The notes under the pieces: model-generated | Told to the model about the DNA's origin: nothing | The model's input: only the letters and a program-made list of their open reading frames with translations | Database searches by the model: none | Shown: piece by piece, positions 38,043 to 50,002 of the stretch | Layout of the letters: each line of letters begins with the position of its first letter | Position numbering within the stretch: the first letter of the stretch is position 1 | Assembly (NCBI GenBank): GCA_902729315.2 | Contig: LR746270.1 | Coordinates: forward strand, 3,496,501 to 3,560,500 | Direction of reading: 5' to 3' | DNA: 64,000 nt | Source of the DNA: Spirodela intermedia | Taxonomy: Eukaryota > Streptophyta > Magnoliopsida > Alismatales > Araceae | Translations under genes and position numbers: made by a program

Positions 38043-38241
38043 GTCCCTTTCTCACGTGTGTACGGCCACTCCTTGCCCCACAACTAGCTGGCCACTAGTG
38101 ACGTGGAAGGGGAGTGGCACACACGTGCCCCTATCGCTCCTAGCCACTTGAGCCCCTACTCGTGGCTCCTCCTTGACTGTGCTTTCAACCCGCTTGAGGG
38201 CTCGGCTGGTCAATGAGTCCCTCTCATTTTGTTATATTTTT
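38043..38241 (+). ncRNA. Candidate short structured RNA in copy B (unproven)
   Basis: Downstream of the USE/TATA pair a strikingly GC-rich stretch of about 180 bp lies in very AT-rich DNA and ends in T-runs (38237-38241). GCCACTCC near 38064 is complementary to GGAGTGGC near 38111. GAGCC and GGCTC near 38149-38167 could form a hairpin. Copy A keeps a similar GC-rich island and T-runs but not the upstream boxes. It resembles no small RNA I recognise. Confidence 0.25.
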
Positions 38242-40389
38242 ATTTTTATTTCTTTTTCTTCATTTATCTCAAAAGTAAGATTATAAAAATCATATAAATT
38301 CGTATAAAATCACATAATTACTCAAAAATTCACGTTAATCAACTGAAAACCACTTTTCACACTTTAACACAAATATAAGTTTATTTATCATAAGCTAAGG
38401 CTAAAACTATATTATTTACTAATTATTAACTTATGATAATGAAGACTTATCAGTAGCCATTTTGATATATTATCTAATGAAAAAGAAGCTGAAAAAAAAG
38501 GTGGACAAGAAGAAAGCAATGCAACAATGTGTTGCCACCTAAATTATACAACATACCCATAACTCTTAAGGATTATCTCATAAATCCTCAAGATGAATCA
38601 AAACTCTTAGAGAAACTAAAACAACCTAGTGAAGTAATAAAAGTTAATCATGATGAGGAAAATAATCTAGAGTCCTCATCCTCACATAGTTAACCCTTTA
38701 TATAAGAATACTTATAGATAACTTTAAGGAAAAAAGAAAATATTTTAAGAATCTCATAAATTTAATTTCTATTTTTTATCATAAAACTATTTAGTACCTA
38801 TCGAACCTTTTTTACTTCACTTAACATCATTACTTTTTCATTTGATACTTCATATGCTTTACAATGCATATAATGGAAGCATGTTATGGATGAGGAAATG
38901 AGAGTATTGAAATAAAATCAAACTTAGGAACTAGTTAGACTCCCTCAAGGGAAGAAAACCATAGAATGTAAATGAGTTTTTATTGTTAAATATAAACCAG
39001 ATGATAGTTTAGAAATATATAAACGTAAATTAGTAGCCAAAGGATACACTAAAATGTATGGTATTAATTATCTAGACACTTTTTCCCATGTTACAAAATA
39101 GTTGAAAGATTAAAATAGTGGGAATTTTAATTTTTTTATCAATGTATTATAGTTGAAAGATTCATCAATTTGATATCAAAAGTTTATTTTTTTATATGGA
39201 GAATCAGAAGAGTAAATCTATATAGATCTTCCCACTAGATATGAGAAGAGAAAAAATCAAGAAATTATATGGAAGTTAAAGAAGTCACTTTATGATCTCA
39301 GACAATCACCACAAGTATGGTTAGAAAAATTTACTAAAATTATGTGTACTTTGAGATATAAACAAAGTAATAGAGATCATATTTTGTTTATTAAACACTC
39401 ATCTTCATGAGAAATTACAACCCTCTTAATGTATCTGAATGATATATTAGCGACATGAAATGATGAGGATGAAAATGAGCATCTAAGTAGATGTTTACTT
39501 AAATAATTTGACATCAAAACTATTAAGAAATTGAGATATTTCCTCTAAAGTGACATATTCAAATTGAGTTATTTTTATACCTTAACAAAATACACTATAT
39601 AGATGTTCTAATGAATATTAGAAAACTAGGAAGTAACTTATAAATACACCAATAGACCCAAATCATGAACTTGGTAGAGTAAAAAGAGTAATTGAGTAGA
39701 CATACAATCATACCAAAGATTAGTCAAAAAATTGATTTATCTTTCTCATACTATATTTGATGTCTCTTATATTGTTAGTGTACTTAAACAATTTATGCAT
39801 TGTCTTATAGAAGTTCATTTACAAGTAGTCGATAGAATATTGTCATACTTAAAAGGTACTATAGGTAAAGGTATTCTCTTTATAAAAAAAGATAATATAA
39901 GTTTAGAGGTGTACGCTAATATAGATTATGTAGGCTCTATTGTTAATCAATGATCTATCTTAGAGTATTATACTATTTTGGGTGACAACTTGATTACATG
40001 GTGTTGCAAGAAACAACAAGTGGTATTAAGATTAAACGTTGAGTCTAAGTTTTGAGTGATGTCATGTGGAATTTCTAAAGTATTTTAAATAAAAAAGAAT
40101 CTTGAAAGACTTGAAGATCAAATGACAAAAATCAATCAAGTTATATTACAATGATAAATTAATCATCAACTTGCACATAATCTACTATAATGTGACTACA
40201 CCAAGTATGTAGAGATAGATGGCCACTTCATCAAAGAGAAATTAGATAATAGTGTCATATATACACTCTAAGTGTCCACTCATGATCAATTGTCAGATAT
40301 ATTAACCTAGGGACCAAGTTGACTTATTTTCCAACATCTTTCTTTCAAGTTACAATTGAAAAACATTTATTCACCAACTTGAGGGGTAA

Positions 40390-40618
40390 TGTTGGAGAAT
40401 GTATTAGAGTTCTAGTCAAATAAAATCTAGATTTGACTCAAATAACAAAAGCTTTAAATACCTTGTATCCATCACATTTTAGAAAGTGAATGCCATTTTT
40501 CATTTTGTCTTTCTCTCTCTCTTTCTTCCTTTTTCCCTCCCAAAAGTAGAAACCCTCACAATAGTGGGGAGTTAGAATCTTGTAGTAAGGTGACTATAAT
40601 AGACTACAAGTTTTGACA
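40390..40618 (+). repeat. 3' LTR of copia element
   Basis: It starts TGTTGGAGAATGTATTAGAG straight after the polypurine tract and ends CAAGTTTTGACA. It is about 16 bp longer than the 5' LTR because of extra CT-rich sequence. Confidence 0.9.
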
Positions 40619-40888
40619 AACAAAGAGAGAGGTAGATAAATAGCTGGATAGAAAGAGAGAGAAAGTGGCAAATAAAGAGAGAGAGAGAGAGCAAAAGTGG
40701 CAAAGAGAGATAGATAGAGGAGTGGTGTGTGATAGAGAGAAATAGAGAGGCAACGAGTGAGAGACAAATAAAGAAATAGAGATGTAGAGAGATAGATGGA
40801 GTGAAAGTGGTAGAGAGAGAGATAGATAGATAGAGAGAGTGAAAGTAGTAGAGAGATAGAGGCAGATATATATATATATATATATATA

Positions 40889-40935
<47 letters not shown>
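40619..40935. repeat. GA/GATA/TA microsatellite, right of the copia element
   Basis: Interrupted GA and GATA repeats, then (TA)n at about 40865-40891, then (GA)n to about 40929 and a G-run. The composition matches the left flank, so the element sits inside what was probably one repeat block. It ends about 300 bp before the AP-3 sigma start codon. Confidence 0.9.
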
Positions 40936-40937
<2 letters not shown>

Positions 40938-41240
40938 AGGGACGGTGGGTTATCGATTTCTTGGTCAGAATACATATTGGGCCCGGATAACCCAGCTTAG
41001 TTGTCTGGGAACCAGGAAACGAGGCTTCTCTCTGCTCACGTGGCTTCACCGACCGTCATCGGGCCTCTCTTCTACGGCGGCGGCGCCTCCGGTGAAGCCC
41101 TCCTAGACCTTTGGCGGGTGGACGATTACTCCGACTGTGCAAGCCCTCCCAATCCCCAAGCCAGAGTGCAGGAACTGTGGCGGCTGGAAATACTCCTCGG
41201 CGGGGGTCTCGATCCGGTGGTGGTGCGACGGACTGTGGCG

Positions 41241-43769
41241 ATGATCCGGGCGGTGATAGTCATGAGCACGGAGGGCAAGAGTCGCCTCGCCAGATTCTAC
41301 GATTATCAGGTCTCCTTAAGATTGTTCTATTCCATGGTTTTCTTTCTGTGTTTCTCTTTTCATCTTCCCTACCCAATCCTTCAGTTCGATCCTGAGAGAG
41401 TCTCGCTTGATGAATCTCAGCCGCCGGAGAAGCAGCAGGAGCTGATACGGAGATTATATGGAGGTTGCGATTCTTATTTATTGTTTCTCGTATGTGAATC
41501 TTTGGGGAATCTGGAAAAGGGGTGGTTTATAATGGTTCAGATGGGGCAGCTGCTCTTGAAGGTTTGCGGATGCTGTGAATAATTCTCATTATTTTCTTCA
41601 TCTTCGAACAGTTTTATCCTCCAGGCCGGAAGGCGTTAGCAACTTCGCCCAAGTAGAAGCCATATTTGGCCCGGTATGCCATCGTTTTTTGCTCCACTCC
41701 TTGATTTATTCTAGTTTGTGGAAAGCAATATTTTGAGGGATTTCGGCAAACATACGTTCTTGCTGATCTCAAATTTTCCTCGTTAGTAGTTTCATCAGAA
41801 ATAGAGGCGTTCTTTATTTCTAGTAGGAACTAGACGAGTGAGATACTACGAAGAAAAATCAAATAAAGAAGACGCTCTTTAGGCGTGTTCATTCTTATTC
41901 ACCCTTTTCATGAATTTAGGGGTCTTGCATTTTAAATTGACGAACAAGCGGAGTTTCATGCATTAGCTCGTTGGTTTTAGTGGTTACTGGTTTTGCTTAG
42001 ATGATTGAACTCGGTGCCTATGGATCCACAGCAATTCACATATATGGTTATATTTTAGAGTGTTCTTGCGTAGGTGGTTGAACTCGGTACCTATGGATTC
42101 ACAGCAATTCACATATATGGTTATATTTTAGAGTGTTCTTGCGTAGATGGTTGAACTCGGTGCCTATGGATTCACAGGAATTCACATATATGGTTACATT
42201 TTAGAGTGGTCTTGCCTAGATTTGGTGCTTACTGATTCATAGCAATTCTTCATATATGGTTATATTTTAGAGTGGTCTTGCATAGATTTGGTGCTTATTG
42301 ATTCACAGCAATTCTACATATATGGTTATATTTTAGAGTGGTCTTGCATAGATTTGGTGCTTATTGATTCACAGCAAAGTATATTTATATGCCTTCCTTT
42401 TATAGATTGGGCAGCCGCCTAAATTTCAAAATCCAGAGAGAATGGTCAACTGAAATTCGCTCTTAAGTTTCAAAATCCGGTGGTTTTGCCAGATCTTTGA
42501 GTTAGTGTCGATATACTGTTATGCATCTTACATTTATATGCCCTCATTTTATAACTTACGGAAGAAGATTAATGTCGAACTCCAGTGAGCATGATCGACC
42601 ATTATCATGTTTCATTTCTCAGGTTTGAGTGTTTTCAGCAGATGTTATAATTTTTTGTCTATGTAATTACTCAATTATAATTAATGATTAATTAGTTGGT
42701 TTTATTAGTTAGGTTACATATCTGAACCTAATCTCTATATACTCACCGTATCTTCCTACCTTCCTTTTTCGTTAGAGTTATTGGGTCATCCAACTTGGAA
42801 ATATCTGGCAGTGAGTGGGAACAGGCTCTGGTTTATTTCATTACTGAACAATATGACAGACCATTCATATAATTGGGTGTGCTCGACTCAAGAGGAACCA
42901 TCCAACTCATAACCACTCAATTAATGAGGAATAAAATAGTTTGATTTATCATCACGTGTTTGGTAATATAATCAATTTATACAGGACCATTACACCTCAT
43001 ACCCTAAACCACTCAGAAACATGCGGACATGATCGTGGGCTTAAGGTAGCAGCTGAATGTCAGAATCTAGAGTGCATATTTCATTATAACCCATGATTAA
43101 ATCAGTATGTTCGTATGGTTTCCATACCATTTATTTTATTTCACTCAAAAAATCTGTTAAAAACATGCCGTTTCACAGGATACACGCATGGTGTACAAGC
43201 ACTATGCGACATTGTACTTTGTGTTTGTGTTTGATAGCTCTGAGAACGAGCTGGCTATGCTTGATCTGATCCAAGGTATCTGGAGATCTTCCGACGTTTA
43301 ATATTCTCTGAGGGGCATTACATATATTATTAATCTCCCGCTTTTGTGGAACAGTTTTTGTGGAGACACTAGACAAATGCTTCAAGAATGTCTGCGAGCT
43401 GGACATTGTGTTCAATTTCAATAAGGTCCCATTATCCGCCCCTGTGTTTTTTTTTCCCCCATTTTTCTGGGGATTTGAAGTTTCCTTCTTGTCTGTCTCC
43501 AGATGCATAGCATTCTGGACGAGATCGTCTTTGGAGGGCAGGTGCTGGAGACCAGTTCTGATGAAGTCTTGAAGGCTGTTGAAGAGATAACAAGGTCCCC
43601 TCCACTCTTCTCCCCTCTTCTCCCCTCTTCTCCCCTCTTCTCCCTCGCCACATCACATCAGCGCCGCCCTTCTTATTCTGATGCCAGAACCGTCCCGTAC
43701 AGGCTGGAGAAGTCTGCGAGCTCCGGTGGGCCCCTTCCGAAGTCCGTCGTTGGGAGGCTCAGCCGGTAG
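41241..43769 (+). CDS. AP3S: AP-3 adaptor complex sigma subunit
   Basis: This is the small chain of the AP-3 adaptor, which in plants sorts cargo from Golgi/endosomes to the vacuole. Exons are 41241-41309, 41385-41463, 41612-41673, 43179-43275, 43355-43425, 43503-43594 and 43703-43769, giving 178 residues in one continuous frame; sigma chains run 160-180. The start MIRAVIVMSTEGKSRLARFYDY is the family N-terminus. The core VYKHYATLYFVFVFDSSENE, LIQVFVETLDKCFKNVCELD and HSILDEIVFGGQVLETSSDE is AP-3 rather than AP-1, AP-2 or AP-4 type. Codons upstream of ATG 41241 stay open for 240 bases but contain no other ATG. The donor at 41464 (GTTGCG) is weak; the frame requires it. Intron 3 holds a tandem repeat. 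Confidence 0.95.
42001..42385 (+). repeat. Two-period tandem repeat in AP-3 sigma intron 3
   Basis: Three 73-bp units (TTGAACTCGGT at 42005, 42078 and 42151) are followed by about two and a half 66-bp units (GATTTGGTGC at 42219, 42285 and 42351). They share the segment CATATATGGTTATATTTTAG. Units are nearly identical, so the expansion is recent. Confidence 0.95.
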
Positions 43770-44302
43770 CTCATTTGAGGCAGATCAGAGGCAGTAATTC
43801 TTTTTCTTCTTAATCTGATAGATTTATTTATGTGAATATTATATAGATATGGATAATGTTCAAATTCATAGATCATTTTATTTTCTTCAAGCAGCATATC
43901 TAAACGCGGTGTGAAAAAAGGGCCTTTTAGACCTCCAAACTAGGCTTTATCACAGCTCAAAATGGGCCCAATAAGGGGATGGAGTTTTAGGCCCAAGCCC
44001 AAAAGGTAAAACTGGACCCAAGCCTGAGTTGCCAATTACCACCGTTGCTATTTCTGTTCTCTTAATCGGAATTTAAAATAAACTAAGGATTTTTATTATT
44101 ATTTTAAATGTCCAAAAAGAAAATATTCGGGGCTATGTTTTTTCTGCGAGCCTCTTTAGAGCCTATATGAGCCCCACGTGTTATGTTCCCTCTGAGCTCG
44201 CCCTAGTTGGCCCATTGGGAGATTTAGATATCGGATTTATATAGGGTTTCGGATGTACTGCACTTCTGCTTAATAATTTTAAAATAAAATAAAATAAAAA
44301 TA

Positions 44303-44326
44303 ATGTGGGCCTCAGTAGGCCCACAT
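44303..44326. repeat. Inverted repeat built of TGGGCC/GGCCCA
   Basis: ATGTGGGCCT (44303-44312) and AGGCCCACAT (44317-44326) are perfect reverse complements with a 4-nt spacer. The core is the TCP-binding site II motif of plant promoters. Confidence 0.8.
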
Positions 44327-44396
44327 CGGGCCAAATTGTTTTGTGATGTCCAGGCCCGGCCTGAGTATCGGTCGGGAGAGAAAGAGGAATGGATAG

Positions 44397-44626
<230 letters not shown>

Positions 44627-44996
44627 ATATATTGTTGAAGTGGAGTAGGGGGAGGACAAGACGGGTGCGGGTCAGTGTTATTGCTGAAGTGGAGGCGGGA
44701 TCATTATACGGCGACGACGGAGTGAAAGATGAACAGGCGAAGGCATATTCAGAAGGCATCTGCCCACCATTCTCGCCGGAAACCATCCCGTCGCCGGAGA
44801 CGACCACCCAACCACCAGTCGACCGCACTGCCAAAAAAAGTTCAACTTTTTTATCTCTCTTCCACAAAGACGCCGCCGTTGACGGAGACCAGCGGGCCGG
44901 CGACCGGAATCACGCCGGACCTCTTATCTCCTCCGAGCCCGTCAAGTCGCACCCCGTAGAGTAGCTCTCTAGGTTAGGCCTGTCGGCTCCTCCTCA

Positions 44997-45037
<41 letters not shown>

Positions 45038-45260
45038 TTATCTAAAGTGCGTCCCTGGGAGGAACCCACTGGAACCCCCAGAAACGGTGGCACGCCGCAG
45101 GTAGCTCATCTCCTCCGGTTGCGGCGGCGATGCCTATCCCTCGCTTTCAAAGAGTGAGAGACGTGAGTGCTTTGTGAGCCACGGGGTCAGTAATTATGCC
45201 GACAACGACCGAAGCTCCATTGACCACCTTCACCCCGATACTGGCCGCAGAGATAGAGAT

Positions 45261-45299
<39 letters not shown>

Positions 45300-45302
<3 letters not shown>

Positions 45303-45720
45303 TTCTAATACTGTATGTTTTAAAAAATTATCTAAGATCCGAAAAAAAAGTTTTTTATATTTACGTATGGGTTTTGCGTGTCATCCGTCAAGCGATCGTC
45401 ACCGTCCATTTTTTATCTCGTGAGAGAGAGAGAGAGAGAGTACATATATTATGTGTTCTAAAAAATTATCTATGACCCGAAAAATCCTTTTTTATATTTA
45501 TTATGACTTTTCAAACATGCGGGTCATCCGTAAAGCGATCATCAACGTCCATTTTTAATCTCGCGATGGGCTCCTGGGACCCACAACATTCGAGACAGAG
45601 AGAGATTATTTATATTCTGTGTTTTAATAATTATCCAAGACCCGAAAAAATCGGTTTTTTATATTTACGGATGAGTTTTTTCAACTATGTGGGCCATCCT
45701 CGCCCATTTTCATCTCGTTA
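45300..45720 (+). repeat. Three tandem units upstream of the receptor kinase
   Basis: Three diverged units share TTTTAAWAATTATCYAWGAYCCGAAAA-like cores (ATTATC at 45328, 45465 and 45630), TTTTTTATATTTA, GTCATCCGT or a variant, and CATTTTYATCTCG, separated by GA runs. Spacing is 137 and 165 bp. Confidence 0.8.
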
Positions 45721-46311
45721 TTCTGGGGCCCACGCACGGTCCCCGCACGTTTTCACGGCCAGCGCCAACTCGGCCACGGCTCGCCGTTTTCGCCTGCGTT
45801 CACACGGAAGAACGAGGCGCACGTGGCGACAAAAAGTCACAGGCTTAGCATCAATCTGTTGGATCCGATCCGACGGCTGTCTCTCACCTACGTTCTGACA
45901 TTTCATTACCGGACGTAGAATTAATTAAATACTATCGTACTAATGGGATCAGAAGACCTGCTCTTAGAAGAACAAATGCCATTGGACACGGGCACGCCAT
46001 GTAGGACAGATGATGTATGGGATTTTCTAGAAGCTCCGGGGTGTGGCAACCCATTCAAGCCCAGTGGGCCATTTTTCAGTGGGTCAATAATGGCGGTGGA
46101 GGCAGGGACGTTTTAAAAAATTTCCACTGGATAGGACAGCAGCTTCAGGATCAGTTTGCCGACCTTAATCATGTCACGACAGACATATCGGCGGACCCCA
46201 CAAAGTGGGTCGGATCATATCTATTAAGATCCGAAGGGGGAAACAGAGTGATCGTTGTTCCTCCCTTCAAAACGGAATCTGTCACGACCTTCCCTCGTCG
46301 TTCAGGGGGAA

Positions 46312-49300
46312 ATGACATCGTCTCTCCTCTCTTCCCTCCTCTTCTTCCTCCTCTTCTTCAGCGGCGGCGGCGGCGACGGCGGCGGCGCCGCCTCTGCGCA
46401 GAAACTAGATGCAGATGAGCTCCGGATCCTCCTCGAAGTGAAGATGTCCCTCGGAATCTCTGATTCCAGCCCAGGATTCGAGTCCTGGCGCCCGGATAAG
46501 TCGCCGTGCGAGTTCTCTGGCGTTTCCTGCAAGGATGGGCGGTCGGTGTCGACTATCGATCTCAGCAACCAGCGGCTTGGGGGAACGATTCCCTTTGGAT
46601 CCATCTGCAGGCTTCCGTCGCTCGTCAAGCTGTGGATGGGATCGACTGGTGTTTCGGGTAATGTCAGTGCCGATATCGGGAGATGCGGGAATCTGGAGTT
46701 GTTGGATCTCGCCGGGAATTCTCTATCCGGCGTTGTTCCTGATCTGTCATCCCTTCAGAAGTTGCAGGTTCTGAATCTCTCTGACAATGGATTCACGGGG
46801 AGTTTCCCCTGGCGTTCACTTGCTCGTATGCCCGCCCTGAACTCCCTCAGCCTCGGAGACAACCCGTTCGATCCGACCGGCTCCTTCCCTGAGGAAGTAT
46901 TGAATGTGAGCACGCTTACATGGCTCTATCTCTCTAACTGCAACATCCAAGGGCGGATTCCGCCGGCGATTGGTCGATTGACGTCTCTGGTCAATCTGGA
47001 GCTCGCCGACAACTTCCTATCCGGCGAGATTCCCCAAGAGATCACCTATTTAACGCGTCTCTGGCAGCTGGAGTTGTACAACAACTCGCTTACTGGGACG
47101 CTCCCAGTGGGCTTCAGGAACCTCTCCAATCTCGTCTACTTCGACGCCTCAATGAACAAGCTGGAGGGGAACCTCTCAGAGATCAGGTTTCTCACCAAGC
47201 TCGTTTCCCTCCAGCTTTTTGAGAACAAATTCATCGGGGAGGTGCCTCCGGAGCTGGGGAACTTCAAGGACCTCATCAACCTCTCGCTGTACACGAACCA
47301 GCTCTCCGGCAGTCTCCCAAAGTCGCTCGGCAGCTGGGCAGATTTCGACTTCATCGACGTCTCCACCAACTTCTTAACGGGGCCGATTCCGCCGGACATG
47401 TGCAAGAAGGGTACAATGAAGAGGCTGCTGATGCTGGAGAACAGATTCACGGGAGAGATTCCGGCGGCCTACGGGAATTGCACTTCTCTCCTCCGGTTCC
47501 GTGTGAGCGAGAATTTGCTCTCCGGCGAGGTCCCTGCGGGGATCTGGAGCCTTCCCAAAGTCAACATCATCGATCTCTCCATGAACAATCTCTCGGGTCC
47601 CGTCGGTTCTGGGATTGGAAAAGCTGAGGCCCTCTCGCAACTCTTCATATCCCACAACCAGTTCTCAGGCGTGCTTCCGGGGGATATCTCGGGTGCCTCC
47701 TCCCTCGTGTCCTTAGACGGCAGCTACAACCAGCTTTCCGGAGGGATACCAGAGAGCATCGGCGGTTTGAAGACCCTCGCCAGCCTACACCTGCAGGGGA
47801 ACAGATTGGGCGGCGAAATTCCGGCGTCCTTGGGTTCCTGCTCGTCCCTGACACAGATCAATCTTGCCGAGAATTTACTCTCCGGCCACATCCCTGCCAG
47901 CATCGGTGGCCTTTCCAATCTCAACTCTCTGAATCTTTCAAACAACGGCCTATCTGGCGAGATCCCGGCGGCCCTATCATCGCTGAGATTGAGCGAGCTC
48001 GACTTGTCGAGCAACTCTCTGTCGGGAGAAGTGCCGCCGGAGCTGGCTGTGGAGGCCTACAGCGGAAGCTTCTCCGGGAATCCTAACCTCTGCAGCTCTC
48101 ATGCCCGCTTCCTACGCTCCTGTTCTTCCTCTTCATCTGCGCACTCGTCGGACAAGCTCCGGACGGTGCTCACCTCCTTGGCAGTGGGTGCCCTCGCCGC
48201 CATATCCATTATCGTCTACGTCGTCTACATGAAGAAGAAGGGGAAGAAGAAGCTGTCCGGGAGAGAAAGGGGCAGGCTTATCTCGACAGATTCCTGGGAC
48301 ATGAAGTCTTTCCAGATCGTCAGCTTCGACGAGCAGAAGATCCTCAACGCCATCCGCACAGACAACCAGATCGGCAAGGGCGGCTCCGGCAACGTCTACC
48401 GCGTGGATCTGGGAAATGGGCAGGCGGTGGCGGTGAAGCACATCTGGAACAACTCCGAGTCCAGCGAGTCGCCGGCGAGGGCGCTCAAGCGAAAACCTCC
48501 GGCGATCTCCAAGGAGTTCGATGCGGAGGTGACCGCTCTCAGCTCCATTCGTCACATGAACGTGGTCAAGCTCTTCTGCAGCATCACCAGTGAAGATTCG
48601 AGCTTGCTGGTGTACGAGTACCTCTCCAATGGCAGCCTCTGGGACCGGCTTCACTCCGGCGATGGAGGCAAGCTCGGCGGCCTCGACTGGGACACCCGGT
48701 ACGAGGTGGCCGTCGGCGCGGCCCACGGCCTCGAGTACCTCCACCATGGCCTTCAGCGCCCGATCCTCCACCGCGACGTCAAGTCAAGCAACATCCTCCT
48801 CGACGAGTCCTTTCAGCCCCGCATCGCCGACTTCGGAATAGCCAAGATCCTCCACGCCGGCGCCGGCGACGGCAAGGGCCCATCCTCCACACACGTCGTC
48901 GCCGGCACCCTCGGCTACATCGCCCCAGGTCAGTTAGTCACCCCCATATCAACCACCACCACCACCACCACCTCGTTAATGGCGACGACAACCTTAGCTT
49001 CAACTTCAACTCTTTCTTCCTCCTTCCTCCCTCCCTGCAGAGTACGCCTACACAGAGAAGGTCACCATGAAGAGCGACGTGTACAGCTTCGGGGTGGTGC
49101 TGCTCGAGCTGGTTACAGGGAGGAGGCCAATCGAGCCGGAGTTCGGGGAGAACAAGGACATCGTCCACTGGGTGTGCAGCAAGATGACCCTCAGAGATGG
49201 GTTTCTACAGCTGCTCGACGGGACGGTCCCTGAGGCCTCGAGGGAAGAAGCCATCAAGGTTCTCCGGGCCGGCGTGCTCTGCACCATGCGGCTTCCCAGC

Positions 49301-49453
49301 CTGAGACCCTCTATGAGGTCCGTCGTGAAGATGCTGGAAGAGGCCAGGAAAGACCGCTTCGCCGCCGCCGCCTCCGCGGCCGCCACCGCCGGGGCAGCCG
49401 CCAAGGACGACGAGAACAGCCGTGACGACGATCCAAAGCAGGAGAAGCTGTAG
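46312..49453 (+). CDS. LRR receptor-like kinase, subfamily XI, IKU2/RLK7 clade
   Basis: A plasma-membrane receptor kinase of the clade containing HAIKU2 (seed size) and RLK7 (PIP peptide perception). Exons are 46312-48928 and 49041-49453, giving 1009 residues. The ATG at 46312 is the first in frame and begins a hydrophobic signal peptide, followed by a Gly-rich stretch. An LRR cap (ELRILLEVKMSL, SPCEFSGVSC) leads into about 20 LRRs at residues 70-600, with clade words LSLGDNPFDPTGSFPEEV, LWQLELYNNSLTG and TGPIPPDMCKKG. The membrane span is about 619-641, then a Lys-rich stop. The kinase has the Gly loop IGKGGSGNVYR from 687, AVKHIW, HRDVKSSNILL with catalytic Asp 822, DFG at 840-842 and GYIAPEYAY spanning the intron. 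Critical residues are intact. The C-terminus is an Ala-rich then acidic tail. Codon use is strongly GC-biased. I cannot separate IKU2 from RLK7 orthology. Confidence 0.94.
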
Positions 49454-49965
49454 CGGAAGAGGAAGATGGATTAACAGCGATAGGTCCTGGACCTCTCCGA
49501 TCGAATTCTCCGGTCAGTCCTCTTCTTCTTGTTCCTCCCCCAATTCTTCTTCCATCGGAGAACCCACAATTGTACATAGCTTAGAACCTCAGGAGGAGAC
49601 CCTCCTGGAGAGAGAATTAGGAGGTCCCTGTTTTTCCCCCACTCCAGACGGAGGTAGACGAAGGGGCCTTATATGGACCTAATGGGCCGGTCTCTCTTTC
49701 CTTTTTTGGGCGTTGAGGTTTCTGGAGAGTCTGGTTTGCCCGTCCGCTAAGTGAACAATATTGAGGCCCATTAGGCCCAATAATCCGAGGGCTCTTTACG
49801 GGGCGCCCCATTGACCTGTGTTTTAGCCTCTGGAATGAAGGCATCAATGCTTAAGTTAAATAGTATGAAAAAGAAAGGTCCGTTGAAATTCTCTTCTTGA
49901 CGAGCTCAAAAGGATAGAGAAATAGATAGAAAGGAACATGTATGTGTACAAAAATAGATAGATCG

Positions 49966-50002
<37 letters not shown>

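Larger units (their letters stand above)
36812..38730 (+). repeat. Tandem duplication inside the copia element, copy B
   Basis: It begins GATGATATGACTTAGT and shares with copy A words such as TTACATAAGTRATYA, GTCGATCAATCGRAGATG, GCACACACGTGCCC and GGCTAAAACTATATTATTTA. It ends with the linker segment repeated (GAGGAAAATAATCTAGA near 38656). It carries about 95 bp (37950-38045) that differ completely from copy A. Confidence 0.8.

Noticed and set aside
39732-39953. Possible intact retrotransposon gene
   Set aside because: This 73-codon piece is copia RT/RNase H flanked by stops and frameshifts; the element is clearly dead.
40594-41049. Ser/Leu/Tyr-rich frames over the AP-3 sigma upstream region
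   Set aside because: Another GA/TA microsatellite artefact, opposite to the AP-3 sigma promoter.
41001-41240. N-terminal extension of AP-3 sigma in the same open frame
   Set aside because: The stretch has no ATG, and the family N-terminus begins exactly at 41241.
46255-46311. 19-residue extension upstream of the receptor kinase signal peptide
   Set aside because: It has no ATG, and the hydrophobic signal peptide begins properly at ATG 46312.
48133-48771. 212-codon frame antisense to the receptor kinase domain
   Set aside because: GC-rich codon bias on the sense strand creates an open antisense frame; there is no domain and the sense gene is certain.
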